Source: Hippophae tibetana
Lineage: Eukaryota > Streptophyta > Magnoliopsida > Rosales > Elaeagnaceae
Reading direction: 5' to 3'
Assembly (NCBI GenBank): GCA_037013495.1
Contig: CM072808.1
Span: 10,765,319-10,829,318 of the forward strand
Length of the DNA stretch: 64,000 bases
Under the pieces are notes generated by a model that was given only the letters and a program-made list of their open reading frames with translations, made no database searches and was not told where the DNA came from. Every line of letters begins with the position of its first letter. Within the stretch, counting starts at the first letter, position 1. Positions 32,657 through 44,602 of the stretch are shown here, piece by piece. Made by a program: the position numbers and the translations under genes.

Positions 32657-34810
32657 TGTTGTCTTATTTTAAGAACATTAAATCGTGCAAGTATACACGG
32701 TCACAAGTAATAATATGATAAGTAAATTATCGTTCCCACAGAGAATTGTTACCAACTTTCGTTAATTACTAAAATTATTTAAACCTGATTTTATCCAAAC
32801 AATCAATAATTTGATGCAGTTTGACTTAATTAATAATTTTTCTTTTTAACAGTTTTTATGAAAATTCTAGGATTGCAGTTTACCCAAATTAATTCACTTG
32901 AATATTTTATTCTCTCTTGATTTATGTTCTCATGTTTTAAGTTGTTAACCAAGAACTCCTAATTTATCCATATATCTCTTTCAAGCTCCATACAGACACA
33001 TCTAGTTAAAATGATTCACTATATTCCTATGAGAATTAAATTCAACCAGATTTATTAAGTTCTGAGTTCTCAAACAGTTACACATGCAATAAAAGTATAT
33101 TTCTATCCCTTATGTATATACGTTATTTTATCAAGAGCAACACACAAAAATTCTTTTTTCAAGTTTATTTAAGTGTCACATATCAGTTAATTAATCTTCC
33201 AATAATTAAAAAAACATTAAACACAGATAAAATAAACAAATTAAAACAGTTCCATAAATCATTCAAAAATAATTAATTCAAGTTTCATAATTTACGCTAC
33301 ACTGCAATCCTAGAACAAATAAATTAGTTCATAGCAGAAATTAAAATTACATTACCACAAACATAAAACATTGCAGAGAAACAAAAATTAAAAGAAAATA
33401 GGTTAGGAGAAACTCTTTCACGATTCCTCAAAAAAAAAAATTTCTTCCATTTCCTTCTTCTTCGTCGTCTTCTTCCTCTGTAATTTCCCTAGGATAATAC
33501 AACACAAATTGTCAAAAACAAAATGTTCTGCGTTTTTAAACCAAACACGCAGAGAGGAAAAAAAATGAAAAATATTTAAGAGAGAAAGAAAATAAACAAG
33601 AACTGCGAGCTGAAGAAAAATGAAAGAAAAACTGAAACTAAAAAAACAAAAACTACAAAATGATTTTCGCGTACAAAATATATCCCCACTTTCCAATTAT
33701 TATTATTTTATTATTATTTTTTTATCAGTGGGGGACAAAAATGAATGGGGGAATTAAAATAACAACACGCGTGAAAACCATTCTACGCGTTTCTAATTTT
33801 TTTTCTTTTTTACGCATGCCACGTGTTGTCAGGTGATTGGCTGCGTGAAATGCAGAGACATGTGGCAGCTTTTCATTGGACGGGCAGGCCATGCACATGG
33901 GGATCGGATGGACCGCAACGCACGAGATTTCCTCGCGCTGGAACCTGTTAACGGCTGGAAATGGGCACCGTTTCTGCGTTTTTATTTTACCAAATACATG
34001 CCATGTGTCGTCATGTTATTGGATGGAATATTTAGAAAACACGTGGCTGCTTATTTTTCGTTGAAATGCGAGGGTGCACTCTGCTTGGATGAACCGCGTC
34101 GCACAAGATTTGTAGACAAGTGGCTCGGTGCGCGACAACTTGGTTCCACACGCTTCAATATTGACCGTTCAACTGATCCAACGGTGAGCGATGCGCCTCG
34201 GGGAAATTCTGCACAGCCGACATGTGGATCCCACCCTGCACGCCAGTCTGCACGGCCGGTGGGCCTAACGTGTGCCGAGCTGCGGGCTTCAGGAATTCCG
34301 GCCCAATCGCTTTTGTTGCGCCTGGATCTCACTCGCCAAATCTTGACCGTTGATGGGATGATCGAGCGGTGTGTGTTGGGCATTGTGAATGTCGCGAGTG
34401 GCCCTTCTCCTGCGCAGAAATTCAAATTTTTATTAATTGAATTTTGACCCACAAATTTAATTCAAATTACATTTTAAACTTTCTTTAATTACAGTTAAGC
34501 CCTTTTCTAATTTAAATTAACTTTTTAAACTTTTAATAATTAAAATTAAGTCCGATTTTAATTTAAATTATATTTTCCACTTTTATAAATTGCAATTAAG
34601 AACTCTATTATTTGAAATTATATTTGTGGACATAAAATTGCAATTAGGTACGGTTTCGATTCAAATTATGTAATTTTATTAAAAATTTATTTCTTAACAC
34701 ATAAAAGGTAAATATTAATTTACTTAACTAAAATTAACCAAAAATGTCAAGAATATAGCAATTATAATTAATAAAATAGATGAAAATAGCTATATAAAAT
34801 ACAGTTATCA
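32657..34810 (-). mobile_element. Solo LTR D2 with TAAAC target duplication
   Basis: Starts TGTTGTCT and ends AGTTATCA, flanked by TAAAC (32652-32656 and 34811-34815); removing it restores a continuous gag sequence of G. 2154 bases. Same design as D1: A/T-rich R/U5-like half at left, TATA-like box on the minus strand near 33680, GC-rich half at right with CACGTG boxes and an internal duplication of about 170 bases (near 33818 and 33998). Large open frames such as 33833-34447 fall in this LTR and are not conserved in D1 or D3. Confidence 0.9.
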
Positions 34811-34815
34811 TAAAC

Positions 34816-35350
34816 ACATCATTCTAAGTTTATCCTCGATAAGTACACCAAGGGGGAAAGTTTGGACTGTTGAGCTAAAGTTCTTAATGAAAGAAAGTAA
34901 GTCTTCATTAGGTGGTCTAATGAAAGAAGGTACCATGGAAAAAAATATTCCATGGTTCATAGTTTTGGGTAGCCTCATCTAGTTGGATTTAGGTAGTGGT
35001 TGTGCCAATTACCAACCTTGCAAGATCCTTCATTATGGGTTGCCTTTGTAGTGGATTTTCCTCTATAATTAAAGGTTCAAGTAAAGGATCATAGTTAGGT
35101 TCACAAATATACTCAATAAAAGCTTGTGGGACCTCAAATTCCATATATCAATTGTTTTTTTTTTGTTTTAGCACTCCATTTCTCTCTCCTTCTTTATTAT
35201 TTGGGTCATTTTTTGGAACCTTCCCATCCCTCACCGAGGGTAAAATTGTACTTACTCCTCAAGGGCTTGTGGAACACCTAGGCAAGGTGGTTGGTAAGGG
35301 GTTAATGAACGCTTAGTTTTTTCGATATAAAATGGAAACCCTTTTTTCAT
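34816..35350 (-). pseudogene. gag of element G, N-terminal part
   Basis: Minus strand: FEVPQAFIEYICEPNYDPLL, IMKDLARLVIGTTTT, IQLDEATQNYE, then decayed FIREFYA- and TFPLGVL-like stretches running into the D2 target site. It aligns with A1 gag (VRPVIGTETATIQLGEAARNYE). Further upstream to 35350 there are Pro/Lys-rich pieces in several frames. Confidence 0.7.
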
Positions 35351-35354
35351 TTTT

Positions 35355-35648
35355 TCAAACCACAAAAATTTTCAGCCATTTTCCTCTATCTAAATAGGTA
35401 CCTACCTTGCTTTTATAAAAGTTTCCCAAATGGGCCCCAAATTTTCTCAAAGATCCAAAAACAACAATGTGTAGTAGTTTAAGTTTAAAGGTCTCTCTCA
35501 CTAGTTGGTGCCCATCCTCTACAAGTGTTCTGTGATAATTTGTGATTTTCCACTCATCCAAGAAAGGTTTTCTTACCTTTCTTTTCACTTGGTGCACAAA
35601 AACTTGATAGTCAATTTTGGTAAAATTTATAATAGTTTGCATGTACAC
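35355..35648 (-). CDS. Unrecognised 97-aa open frame upstream of G gag
   Basis: Minus strand, ATG at 35648 (MYMQTIINFTKIDYQVFVHQ), 97 codons without a stop, with ordinary amino-acid composition (Lys/Arg-rich first half, LKLLHIVVFGSL in the middle). It lies where the leader or the extreme N-terminus of gag would be. I know no family match and it has no counterpart in the A1 leader. It may be an extended gag N-terminus, captured sequence or chance. Confidence 0.25.
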   Translation of the reverse strand: MYMQTIINFTKIDYQVFVHQVKRKVRKPFLDEWKITNYHRTLVEDGHQLVRETFKLKLLHIVVFGSLRKFGAHLGNFYKSKVGTYLDRGKWLKIFVV

Positions 35649-35654
35649 AAATTA

Positions 35655-36378
35655 CTTTATAAAATTATAAGGCAATAAGTAGAATACAATTAAAACTTAT
35701 ACCTCAATTGTATCCTTAAGAATACATAACTTAGTTACCTATCAGTTATCTAGAAAATCTCTAAATAGATCTACCTATATTGTTTATTGGATTGAAATTA
35801 CTACATAAAATGTAAAATTGTAGCTAAATAAAATTCCTAAGTTGTTAAATAATTAAACTACAAAAACTATTTTAAAAAACAAATGTTCTTTGATTTTTGG
35901 TGTGTTCTAAATAGAGAAATATGGTTGTTTTTATAGTTGAGGAGAATGAGGGAAAAGGAGACCGTGAGGAAGATATTAGCATTCACCATTCCTCACTTAA
36001 ATTTTGGAACACGTGAAATCCAATCCCGAGAAATTTACATCATGGCCAATACTGATTCATGCTATGGCCTACATTGATATACTTTTCTTCACTTTTTTTC
36101 TTTGTTTCACTCTTTACAACTGGTTGGATTTACATGTAAGCTTTACATGTCTTATTTTTTTAATCTTCTAAGTTGAAAATGAATGCTTTTAGGCATGATT
36201 CTTCAAGTGTTTATCTTTTAAATCAATTTGATGTAAAAAACAACTAAAAAATAACAAAACATACCCTTGATTTCAAAAATCACAGATTTGCTTAAATAAT
36301 GATAAAATTAGGCAAATTTTAATTTATCTAGTGCATTTTGGTGAAATAAATAACGTAATATTAGTGTTTTTGCAGTCA
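35655..36378 (-). mobile_element. LTR family A' fragment of element K
   Basis: Minus strand starts TGACTGCAAAAACACT at 36378 and aligns with the fragment at 41888-42099 ('gaatgcttttaggcatgattcttcaagtgttt' region) and with the start of other A-type LTRs. It runs through a TATA region to a part resembling the LTR at 1-230 ('aaaatctctaaa.agatct') and stops before U5. Confidence 0.65.
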
Positions 36379-38265
36379 TAAGTCATTTTTGTAGATTGGC
36401 ACAGTTGCATTCAGCATATACAACAAGCTTTTAAATCCTTAGTTTTCCCTAATAGACAAGTTTAAGTATTACGAGGGCTTTCAATGATAATACTGATCAA
36501 ACATCAAAATAAGTTCTAAGACATAAATAACAAAAACAAAAACAAACAAACAAATAACAAAGTTAAAATTAAAATTTAAAATAAAACAAAGTAAAAATTA
36601 CAAAAATTATCATGCTTTAGTCTCTTTTATGTTCATAATTAAATCAAAAACATAAGTTAAATTAACATCTTAAATATTTGGAATTTGTTGCAAAAATTAG
36701 TTAAAATTTTCAAATTCATATTCCACATAAAAAATGTATCAATATTGACTCATCCAATTTCAGTATTAGGAATTTGAATTCGCTTTGATTATAATCCTCA
36801 AAAGTCATACTATCAATATTACACTGATCTTATGGTTCAAGCACTCAATCAAAGATATATGTGAATAGAAATTATGTAAAGAAATGAACTAAGGGGTGTG
36901 CATATGATTAAAGAAGAAAGGCTTAAAAAGTGAAGAACAATGATTTCATGAAAGACATCAAATGATAGGATTTATAAAAAAATCACATACTATTCTCATG
37001 AATCAATTAAAATTCATCAAGCAAAAATATCAAGTATATGGCTTAGAGATGAATGCAAAATGAATTGACTTTTAGGGGATTTATTTTCTATTTTTATTTT
37101 ATAATAGCCATTCTCACAACTTTGAAGTAGTTTTGAGTCATAGTATTTAGTTTATAATATTCATTTTTTATACTCTCCTTTTCTTTTAGAGAGAGTGGAT
37201 CCATATACATATTTGTATGATTTGGCGAGTAGCTAATTGAGTAGTTTTTTTTTTTTTTGTGTATTGGCTTCAGGAAACCCCATATATATCATGTTTTTTG
37301 GAAGTCATGCATGAACGAAATAGGCATATATTTTCAATTTATACTTAAATCATTCAATCTAGACAGTAAAAACAAGTACACGATTCTTTATCAAATTTAA
37401 AAATTCTAATATTCAATGCAAAACCTATAAAGGTCACCTAACAATTTGAAATAATAAGAAGAGTATTTAAAGTAGTAGAAAAAATATTATCACTCAAAAA
37501 GGAACAAAAATAGTCTCAAAATATTTTCACAAGGTAGTCTCCACTATTTGATTTCTATACACCAATTTCAGGTTTTTTGCAATCTCAATCTCTCAAGCAT
37601 GAAACACATACAAGGAAAAAAAAAACTAATTATCATAATATTCCATGACATTTTTAAGATATTAATCCAACAATGCAAAGACTTAATCATTCCCTTAAAA
37701 TCAACTAAAAACTTATTAATTTTGCAAAACTTTTAAAATTAAACCAAACTATCCCTAACCCAATAAATAAACTAAATATAAGAAAATAATTATAAATAAA
37801 TTTAAGCACATGTAAACACGTGTTTAATAAAAAAAATTAAAAAATGCCTAAATTTATGTAACTTTCCTTCCACTCCTAACCTATAATCTACATTGTCCTC
37901 AATGTAACAAATGTGAATTAAAAGATAAAGAAAAAAAAAGTTATCCACTTGCTTTATGTGATAAATTAATGATGTAGAAAGTCAAGTGCATTGATCAACT
38001 CAACAATTTAACCACACAGACAGATTGCTATGTACTTTTCATGCATCACCTCTCAATAAACAATTATAAATGTAATAGTTTTAAATGAAATAAACCATGT
38101 TTCAAAAAAATAGGAAATAAAATAAAATAAAACAAATTAAATAAAAAGTAAAATAACACATAATAAAATCCATAAATAAAAAAAATTAAACTAAAAAAAT
38201 AATACAACTTTCAAAGATGGGTTGCCTCCTATCTAGTGCCAGTTTCATGTCACAAGATGCCTCTT
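36379..38265 (-). other. 3' non-coding region of element K
   Basis: Aligns on the minus strand with the A2 3' region over most of its length. It contains the stem-loop (37889-37906, minus TTACATTG-AGGA-CAATGTAG) followed by a G-rich tract, and the post-pol motif near 38213-38260 (minus GATAGG-AGGCAA-CCCATC). The open frame 37548-37736 is a shadow. A purine-rich patch at 37245-37258 is a plain T run on the plus strand. Confidence 0.65.
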
Positions 38266-38815
38266 GAGGGATTTCCATTTGTAGAATTTAATTCACTCAA
38301 TGTCCCCCTTATTATTGAACTTGTGTAAGTATGTGCTTGAAAATATAGTCTTTGTAAATATTGGCATTGATGAATTCCTTTTATGGATATTAACAACTAT
38401 TTTGGTAGAGGCGTACCAATAAGTACATTGTGTTCTTTATCAAATTTTAGGATTTCTTGCACATTTGCAATTATAAAATTTACACTTATTATAGGATTAT
38501 TTACCTATATAATTATATCCTTTACCATCCCTTTTTAATATATTTGAGATTTATCTTCTAATTGTAGGGACATAGTTGGGGTTTTTACACCTAACACCAA
38601 GTATATTGAAAAAGGAATTAAATAACTGCTTGCACCTAGGTCTAACTTACCTCTTACCCCCTTTTATCACAAACAATGATATTGATATTAACACTTCAGA
38701 ATATTTGGAGGTATCTTTAGAATTTTTTGTGTTTGGGAGGTGGACAAATAGGATTTTTAGAAGGAGAAGAGAAAATGGGTTTGATTTGAAATGCATTTTT
38801 TGAGGGGTTTTTTAA
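38266..38815 (-). pseudogene. Protease remnant of element K
   Basis: The minus strand reads KLDLGASSYLIPFSIYLVL (active-site Asp kept), KTPTMSLQLEDKSQIY, KGMVKDIIIQVNN, then FDKEHNVLIGTPL. This is the aspartic protease of the same family as A3 and A4. After it, the sequence reaches the post-pol motif within about 200 bases, so RT, RNase H and integrase are deleted. Stops are present. Confidence 0.7.
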
Positions 38816-39552
38816 TGTAAAAATTCTTCATAGGACAAAAAAGCAATGCACAAAAATATAACTCAACTTATTCAAATAGGAACCGGTGTGCCCAATTTTA
38901 TCCTAAAAACCCCATGCCACAACTCAAGAAAAGTCATGTCACAACCTAGGTTATTTTTTTAGTAGCATAATACTACCTACTAAATTGAAAGAAATACTAA
39001 ACAATAATAATAAGAAAAAAAACAAATGACAAGAAAAACATATAAATAAAAATAAAAATAAAATAAAATAGACAAATGAAACCAAATCAAAAGAGGAAAA
39101 AAAGAAGAAAGAAAAATAACTAAAACAAACAAAAATAGCTTGTCATATCCGAGAAATAAAAAAAATATAAAATCAAATAAGTGGAAATAAAATGAAATAA
39201 AGAACTCTAAAAGAAAATAAATAAAGTAACAAGAAACATAAAATACTAAACAAAAATAAATAAAAAGAAGAAGAAAAGTAGATAAATAAATAATAAAAAC
39301 ACAACATATATGATACAAGCAATTGTTTAGATAATATAAGTTAAATAAACCACTTACAACAAGTTAAAGTAAATGCAAGATATAATATATATATTATACA
39401 GACAATTTATTATATAATAATACAAGTTAAATAAATAAGTAATGTAAGTTGATAAATTATTTCGTACAAGAAATATGTTACTACACAAAAATACTAAAAA
39501 GAAAATTAAATAAATTATTAAATTCAATTAAGATATATATATATATATATAT
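38816..39552. other. No gene seen; A-rich stretch with AT microsatellite
   Basis: 38816-38970 has some likeness to the leader of the env-like region of G ('catgccacaac', 'ttgtgacatgac' on the minus strand). 38980-39350 is an A-rich low-complexity tract; the 112-aa minus frame there is almost all Phe, Tyr, Leu and Ile from T-rich codons and is not a gene. An AT repeat lies at about 39533-39552. Confidence 0.5.
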
Positions 39553-40112
39553 TGTTGAGTGTAAAATAGGTCACACCATGTGGTATAATAGAAGAGGTCC
39601 TAGTTAGTAAATAATTACAGGCTAGCCCAATCAATTTTAAGTTAGTAGATAAGCATCAATATTAGTTAAATATTTAACATGATATATGACTAACATTCAA
39701 ACCCTTAATTATCCGACAATGCGATACTTAAGTAACATATGGGTAAGAGAGATAAGTCGGTCACTATGGGTAAGAGTCATTAACATGTATATTTTTTCCT
39801 ATAAGTAGTCACCATTATTCAACATTAAAAGATAACTTCATAACTTCTACACATAAAAACTTCTTGTCTCAACTACATACAATGAGATATATACACTCTC
39901 CCTAAATATCTCTATACATTTCTCAACACCATAAAGAGAGGCACTAGTCTCCTCATTATTTTAATTACCGAAACTTACTTAAGCATCTGAAGGCCAAAGG
40001 CCACCATATCCTACGGTGGTCCAATGTCCTAACTATGTGTTCTTTATTCTCAAGTACATAGGTAGTAAGAGGTGAATCCAATTACTAATATTGAAAAAAA
40101 TTGGCATCAACA
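39553..40112 (+). mobile_element. LTR family E (5' LTR)
   Basis: TGTTGAGTGTAAAATAGG to GGCATCAACA, 560 bases, with TATAAG at 39800-39805 and a transcribed part holding a short palindrome-like 'aaggccaaaggcc' (40001). A decayed primer site follows at 40115. No matching 3' LTR is in the window. LTR length and the primer site type suggest a Tat-branch Ty3/gypsy element. Confidence 0.7.
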
Positions 40113-40114
40113 TC

Positions 40115-40132
40115 TAGCATCATCTGTGGGAT
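40115..40132 (+). other. Decayed primer binding site, element E
   Basis: TAGCATCATCTGTGGGAT resembles TGGCGCCGTCTGTGGGAA, a primer site common in plant Tat-type gypsy elements, at 13 of 18 positions; four of five changes are C-to-T or G-to-A. Confidence 0.5.
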
Positions 40133-40761
40133 CAAGTGTGCGTTATTAGTTGAATCATAACTAGAGAAAAAAAGAATAACAGTGTTCTCTAGAATTTTGA
40201 ACTAGTTGGTCTTTGATGAAAATGACACAATAATTCAAAATAAAATTGTTCCAAAAGAAGTCCAGTCTGCATGATCTCTAAAGGCCATACCTTTATTTCT
40301 TTTCAAGATGAATCAACCTCTTGACATGGATAGTCAAGCTCCTACAAGGGACAATGAGGTCCTATATCATGTCCAACAAGTCGTGCATCCACCTATAGGA
40401 TGCTAGAACTAAGACTCCATCTGAGACAAATGGCAAAGAAAAATAGTTCACATTTCTCTGTCCCAAGCAATACGATAACTCAACATGCATACCAATCAAA
40501 TCATTACCAACCAAGATATGGCCAGATATGGCCCATCCACCAAAACCCAAGGAGTGGTTGGACAAAGTGTTTTGGAGACATAGTGGTCAAACAAATTTGG
40601 TGGTGCCACCTAATCATCACCAATTGACCTTGCAAAGACCATAAGTTGTTGGACCAGAAAGAAACCTTTTGGCATCTTCTAATACACATAGTGCAATAGA
40701 TTCAGTCTACATCCACAAAAGCTCAAATCAAAGACATGACTCTCCCTAGCGAGGTACAAGT
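40133..40761 (+). pseudogene. gag start of element E, remnant
   Basis: An ATG at 40311 opens MNQPLDMDSQAPTRDNEVL, where gag should begin relative to the primer site. Reading breaks after about 30 codons, and further pieces are Gln/Pro-rich without a recognised gag core. Cut at 40762 by LTR A'. Confidence 0.4.
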
Positions 40762-41672
40762 TGATGAGTGATGGAAAAACACTAAATACACGTGATTTAT
40801 TTGCAATTTAATATCAAAAACAGATTTATATTTTCATAATTTTATTATTATTGTAACAAACATATGTTTTCAGAAATCATGAGTATTTTTTGTTATTTTT
40901 CAGGCATTTGTTTTTTCAAAATGAATAACATATGTAAGCAAAGAAGATTAAAATAATAACATATGAAAGTCTTACATATGTTCCAATCAAATGTAAAGGG
41001 GTGAAATACAAAGAAATTTGGGGACATATAGTTTAACATGTTATTCTACCTGAAGCACTCAATTGCAACAAAAAAGAATAAAATAATAACATATGTAAGT
41101 CTTACTTATGTTCCAACAAAATGTAAGGAGGTGAAATACAAATAAAGTTAGAGACACGTATTTTAACATGGGATGTAGTGGTGATTAATGTGTGCCACGG
41201 TGTGAGTGTATTAGAGTATAATTTAAATAAGTACTGAATCAATGCATGTTATGGCGTGGTGAAAATGTTTTATGGTACTCATAGAAATCTCCCTCACGAT
41301 CCACTTTTTCCTCCATTCTTCTCCAGCTTTCTCACCTATAAATAGATGCCCCCATTCTTAATATTCATCATCTCATAAAAAATTCTCTTAAAGAATTTGT
41401 GATAATAATAATTTTATTTTCTAGTTATGTAGTAATTTTCTCAATCCAATGAATAGTATATGTAGATCTGCTTGGAGGTTTAGATACAAATTGGTATTGA
41501 AATTTTGTACTTTGAAACATACGCTTGAGGTATAAATTTTAAATGTATTCTTCCAGTTTTGAAATAATTTATGTATCCAACTTAATGATAATTTTAATTT
41601 ACTATTCATTTATTAAATCTATGGATGTTTGGTTGAAAATTACTTCAGGATTATTTATGTTATTGATGTATC
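40762..41672 (+). mobile_element. LTR family A', plus strand, 3'-truncated
   Basis: Starts TGATGAGTGATGG. Contains duplicated 'aataacatatg..agtcttac.tatgttcca' units (40920-41000 and 41085-41120), TATAAATAG at 41337-41345, and the R region aligning with 53850-54100. Ends in the region where the other LTRs have 'attatttatgttgttat'; then R1 begins. Confidence 0.7.
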
Positions 41673-41887
41673 TTTCTAAAGAAAACTTTGAAGAATACAG
41701 TTAAGTGTTATGGTTTTTGGTGAGTGAGCGTGCGAGCGAGATGATGTCTTCACTCTTATTTTTGTTTCATTTTGGTAGTACGCATTTATGAAAATAACTT
41801 GACAATTTTTGGAAATGACACCCTTATCACCACCCTTGGTGAGATGGTTGGAAAGGTCCATGGCGAGGAAGTTGGCTAAGTTCCATT
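41673..41887 (+). repeat. Repeat R1 fragment
   Basis: Shares 'acttgacaatttttg', the 'ccttggtgagatgg' segment and 'ggcaag/ggcgag' spacing with 11510-11660. Too short to classify. Confidence 0.4.
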
Positions 41888-42099
41888 TTTCTGAACTTTT
41901 CTTATTTGATTCACTTTTAAGTCGAAAATGAATGTTTTTAGGCATGATTCTTCAAGTGTTTCTCTTTTGAATCAATTTCAAGTCAAAAATATCTGAAAAT
42001 AAACAAAACATACATGTGATTCCAAAATCATAGATTTACTTAAATAATGATAAAATTGTGAAAATAAATCATGTAATGTTAGTTCTTTTCAAGCACACA
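41888..42099 (-). mobile_element. LTR family A' start fragment
   Basis: Aligns with 36165-36378 base by base for over 150 bases ('gaatg.ttttaggcatgattcttcaagtgttt', 'cttaaataatgataaaatt'). Minus strand start TGTGTGCTTGAAAAG at 42099. Confidence 0.65.
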
Positions 42100-43240
42100 T
42101 AAACCATCTTTGTTCGTTTACGTATTCATATGATCCCATTTTTGTTCGAGAATTTTATGCTGCTCTATCTCATTTCCATTCTTCTAATTTTCCACCACTC
42201 TAGTTGTTAGAGGTTGACGTTTTACTTTCTCAAGAGTTGATATTCTTAGAATATCATAACTTCAAAATTTTGAGGAACGCTCTTTCCTTGTCACCCCTTT
42301 TGAGTTCAAGAACCTTGCTCTCTCAAAATTCGTATGCAATTCTCTCAGATTACTAATTAAAATATCATTGGGATGGTTGACTAGGTGGTTGGGCATGGCC
42401 ATAACTATGGTGGAGATGCACTATATTTGAATAGCACCACATCTCGTTATCATCTCAATGACATGGTGAGTGTTGTTATTCATTCTTGCTCCCATTTCTC
42501 TTTTGTTACTAAGTGAAAAGGTCATATCCTTAGTGCTATCCTTAATAGTGAAACTGTCGATCTTATATGCATTAACTATAGGACCATTATCTTTCATTCT
42601 ATTTCTCATTCTCTCTTCTCTCTTCATTATCCTTCATTGATGACTCAGTACGGCACAACTCTGTTTCCCGATGTATCTAGAACTATTCATCTTTTCCACT
42701 TTCGTTTGAGTCAAGACTATGTCTCTAAGCATTTAACCCCTTTATCTTCTTCCTCTTAGAATTCTTCTCAATCTACTTATTATACTCTGTCTTTTGATCT
42801 TCCTTAGTCACCCCTACTTCTCTAATCTTTTTACAGCTCTCTCTTTTTCATAAGAACTTCTCTTCCTTCAAACAAGAAGTGGCGTCCATATTGAGAGAGG
42901 TTGTTACTACTCACCAAGCTAAAACTTAGGATGCTCCATATGAACCTATTCCCTAGCCCACATTGCATGGATCTCTTCGCTCCTATACTTTCATCAAACA
43001 TGATCCTCTTTGCTCCCAAGGCACTTCTCAACATTTTTTCCCCTTGTGTCTCTCATCTTTGATCCCTTGCCTCACTTTTCAGAAACTTTTATGGAGTTGA
43101 GAATGATCTTGCCTTGAACTAGTACCTTCAAGACTACTTTATCCAATGGTCTACTAACCATTCCCAGGATCTTAAGGATACTGGTGGGTCTTTTCATTGC
43201 ACGGCTACAGATGATAATGGAGAAGGTGGTGAAGAGTGGT
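42100..43240 (+). pseudogene. Env-like protein remnant
   Basis: The plus strand reads YDPIFVREFYAALSHFHSSN near 42135, then in other frames MVSVVIHSCSHFSFVTK and ILNSETVDLICINYRTII. FVREFYA and the later hydrophobic 'SxxSxLLxxILxxxxID' pattern are landmarks of the env-like/'putative plant transposon' proteins of Athila-type elements. More than ten stops. It is followed by a purine-rich run (aaaaagaggagaag, 43354-43367) and LTR C, the expected order for an env-bearing element's 3' end. Confidence 0.5.
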
Positions 43241-43367
43241 GAGTTTCTATTTGTTGCTTTTGATGTACTTTTTGATTTTCCATTTGAAAACTTGTAATAA
43301 GAAAAAATTGTTTTTAATGAGAAGTTTTATTTGTTTCTTTGACTTTTTATCAAAAAGAGGAGAAGTT

Positions 43368-44602
43368 TGTGTGCACAACTCATGAAAGCATATGTGCCAT
43401 AACCTAAACAATTGCATACCATGGTAGACTAGCATTAGGTTATTTTTATGGGATTCAAAGTGTGTTACGATGCAAGATTTCCATGCCATGATGAGTTGCA
43501 CTAGGATTTCTTAGGTGAGGTTTAATTTTTGTCTTGCGTCGTGGCACAAGTAAAAGCATGCAATGACCCATCTTCATTTAATGGCTTCATATCCCTCTTA
43601 CTAATGACATGATTTTATTATTTCTTCTCTTAAACCTGATCTACAAATACTTCATGAAGAACTCTAAAGCCAATCAACTGAATTCTACATTTTGTGTACA
43701 CAAAAATTGGGGAGAAAACTCCCAATTGTGAAGCTTTTCCAAGAACTTGAAGAAGAGGATCAACCAAATCAAGGATTTAGGGATAGAAGATCAAGGAGAG
43801 TATTTAAATTTTCATATTTTATTTCTATCTAAATTTTGATTATATCATTTGTAATTAAATTGATTACAATTATTTTGATTATGTTATGCTAGATTTTTGT
43901 GTGGGATATTGATTTTGCTTCCTTGAATGAAATAATATGTTGATGATTTTATTTAATTAAAAGTTGAATTGTATCTTGTTCATTGCTTCTCTTACCTCTA
44001 TTTATAAATTATTATTGGCCATTTTAATTTGTGATCAAAATCAATATTAAAATTCAAACATTAGACAAATCATTTATGTTTAATTGTGCAATTATGAACA
44101 AAAAAGTCTAATTTAATTGCATTGACTTATGTTAAATTAGATAGGTAATTTAATTCCATTAAGATTGCCAATTAGTTAATTAAAACATGATAAAGGAATT
44201 AATTTATTGATTTATATTTTTTGGGAGTGCCTATGGTCATTGTGGGTCCTAATATTTAAAAAGGAAAAACTCAATAATTTCATTGTGAAGCCTAGTGTGA
44301 AAAATTATTTAAATGGTTTTACCTATGAGCGGTTAGCTAATTAATATCCCATACTTGTTCAATCATTTTAATTTGGTTTAACATTTTATCTAGTTAATTT
44401 TATTCTTTAAAGTATTTTATATTTTATAATAATCTTTCAACCAACATTGTTAAAGTGTTTAGGATTGTCTCATTATTTTATTAAGAGAACAAATTAAGTT
44501 TAAAACCCCTACAAATTCATTTAAAAATCAATCACAAAGTAAACTTATCACTAATCTATTAGTGATTCGTGTACTAGCAAGCATTGAAAATTTGCACATC
44601 AA
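43368..44602 (+). mobile_element. LTR family C (3' LTR)
   Basis: Begins after the purine-rich run at 43354-43367 with TTTGTGTGCACAACTC and ends near GCACATCAA. Large parts align with 52150-52760: 'gcatgcaatgaccc', 'tacaaatact', 'ggggagaaaactcccaattgtgaag', 'gatcaaccaa.tcaaggattt', 'gattttgcttcc.tgaatg'. The termini are approximate. Confidence 0.6.

Noticed and set aside
33833-34447. 204-aa plus-strand open frame with normal-looking composition
   Set aside because: It lies inside solo LTR D2. The GC-rich LTR half gives long frames on both strands, and the frame is not kept in D1 or D3.
38980-39318. 112-aa minus frame rich in Phe, Tyr, Leu, Ile (membrane-like)
   Set aside because: Product of an A-rich low-complexity tract; no start context, no conservation.
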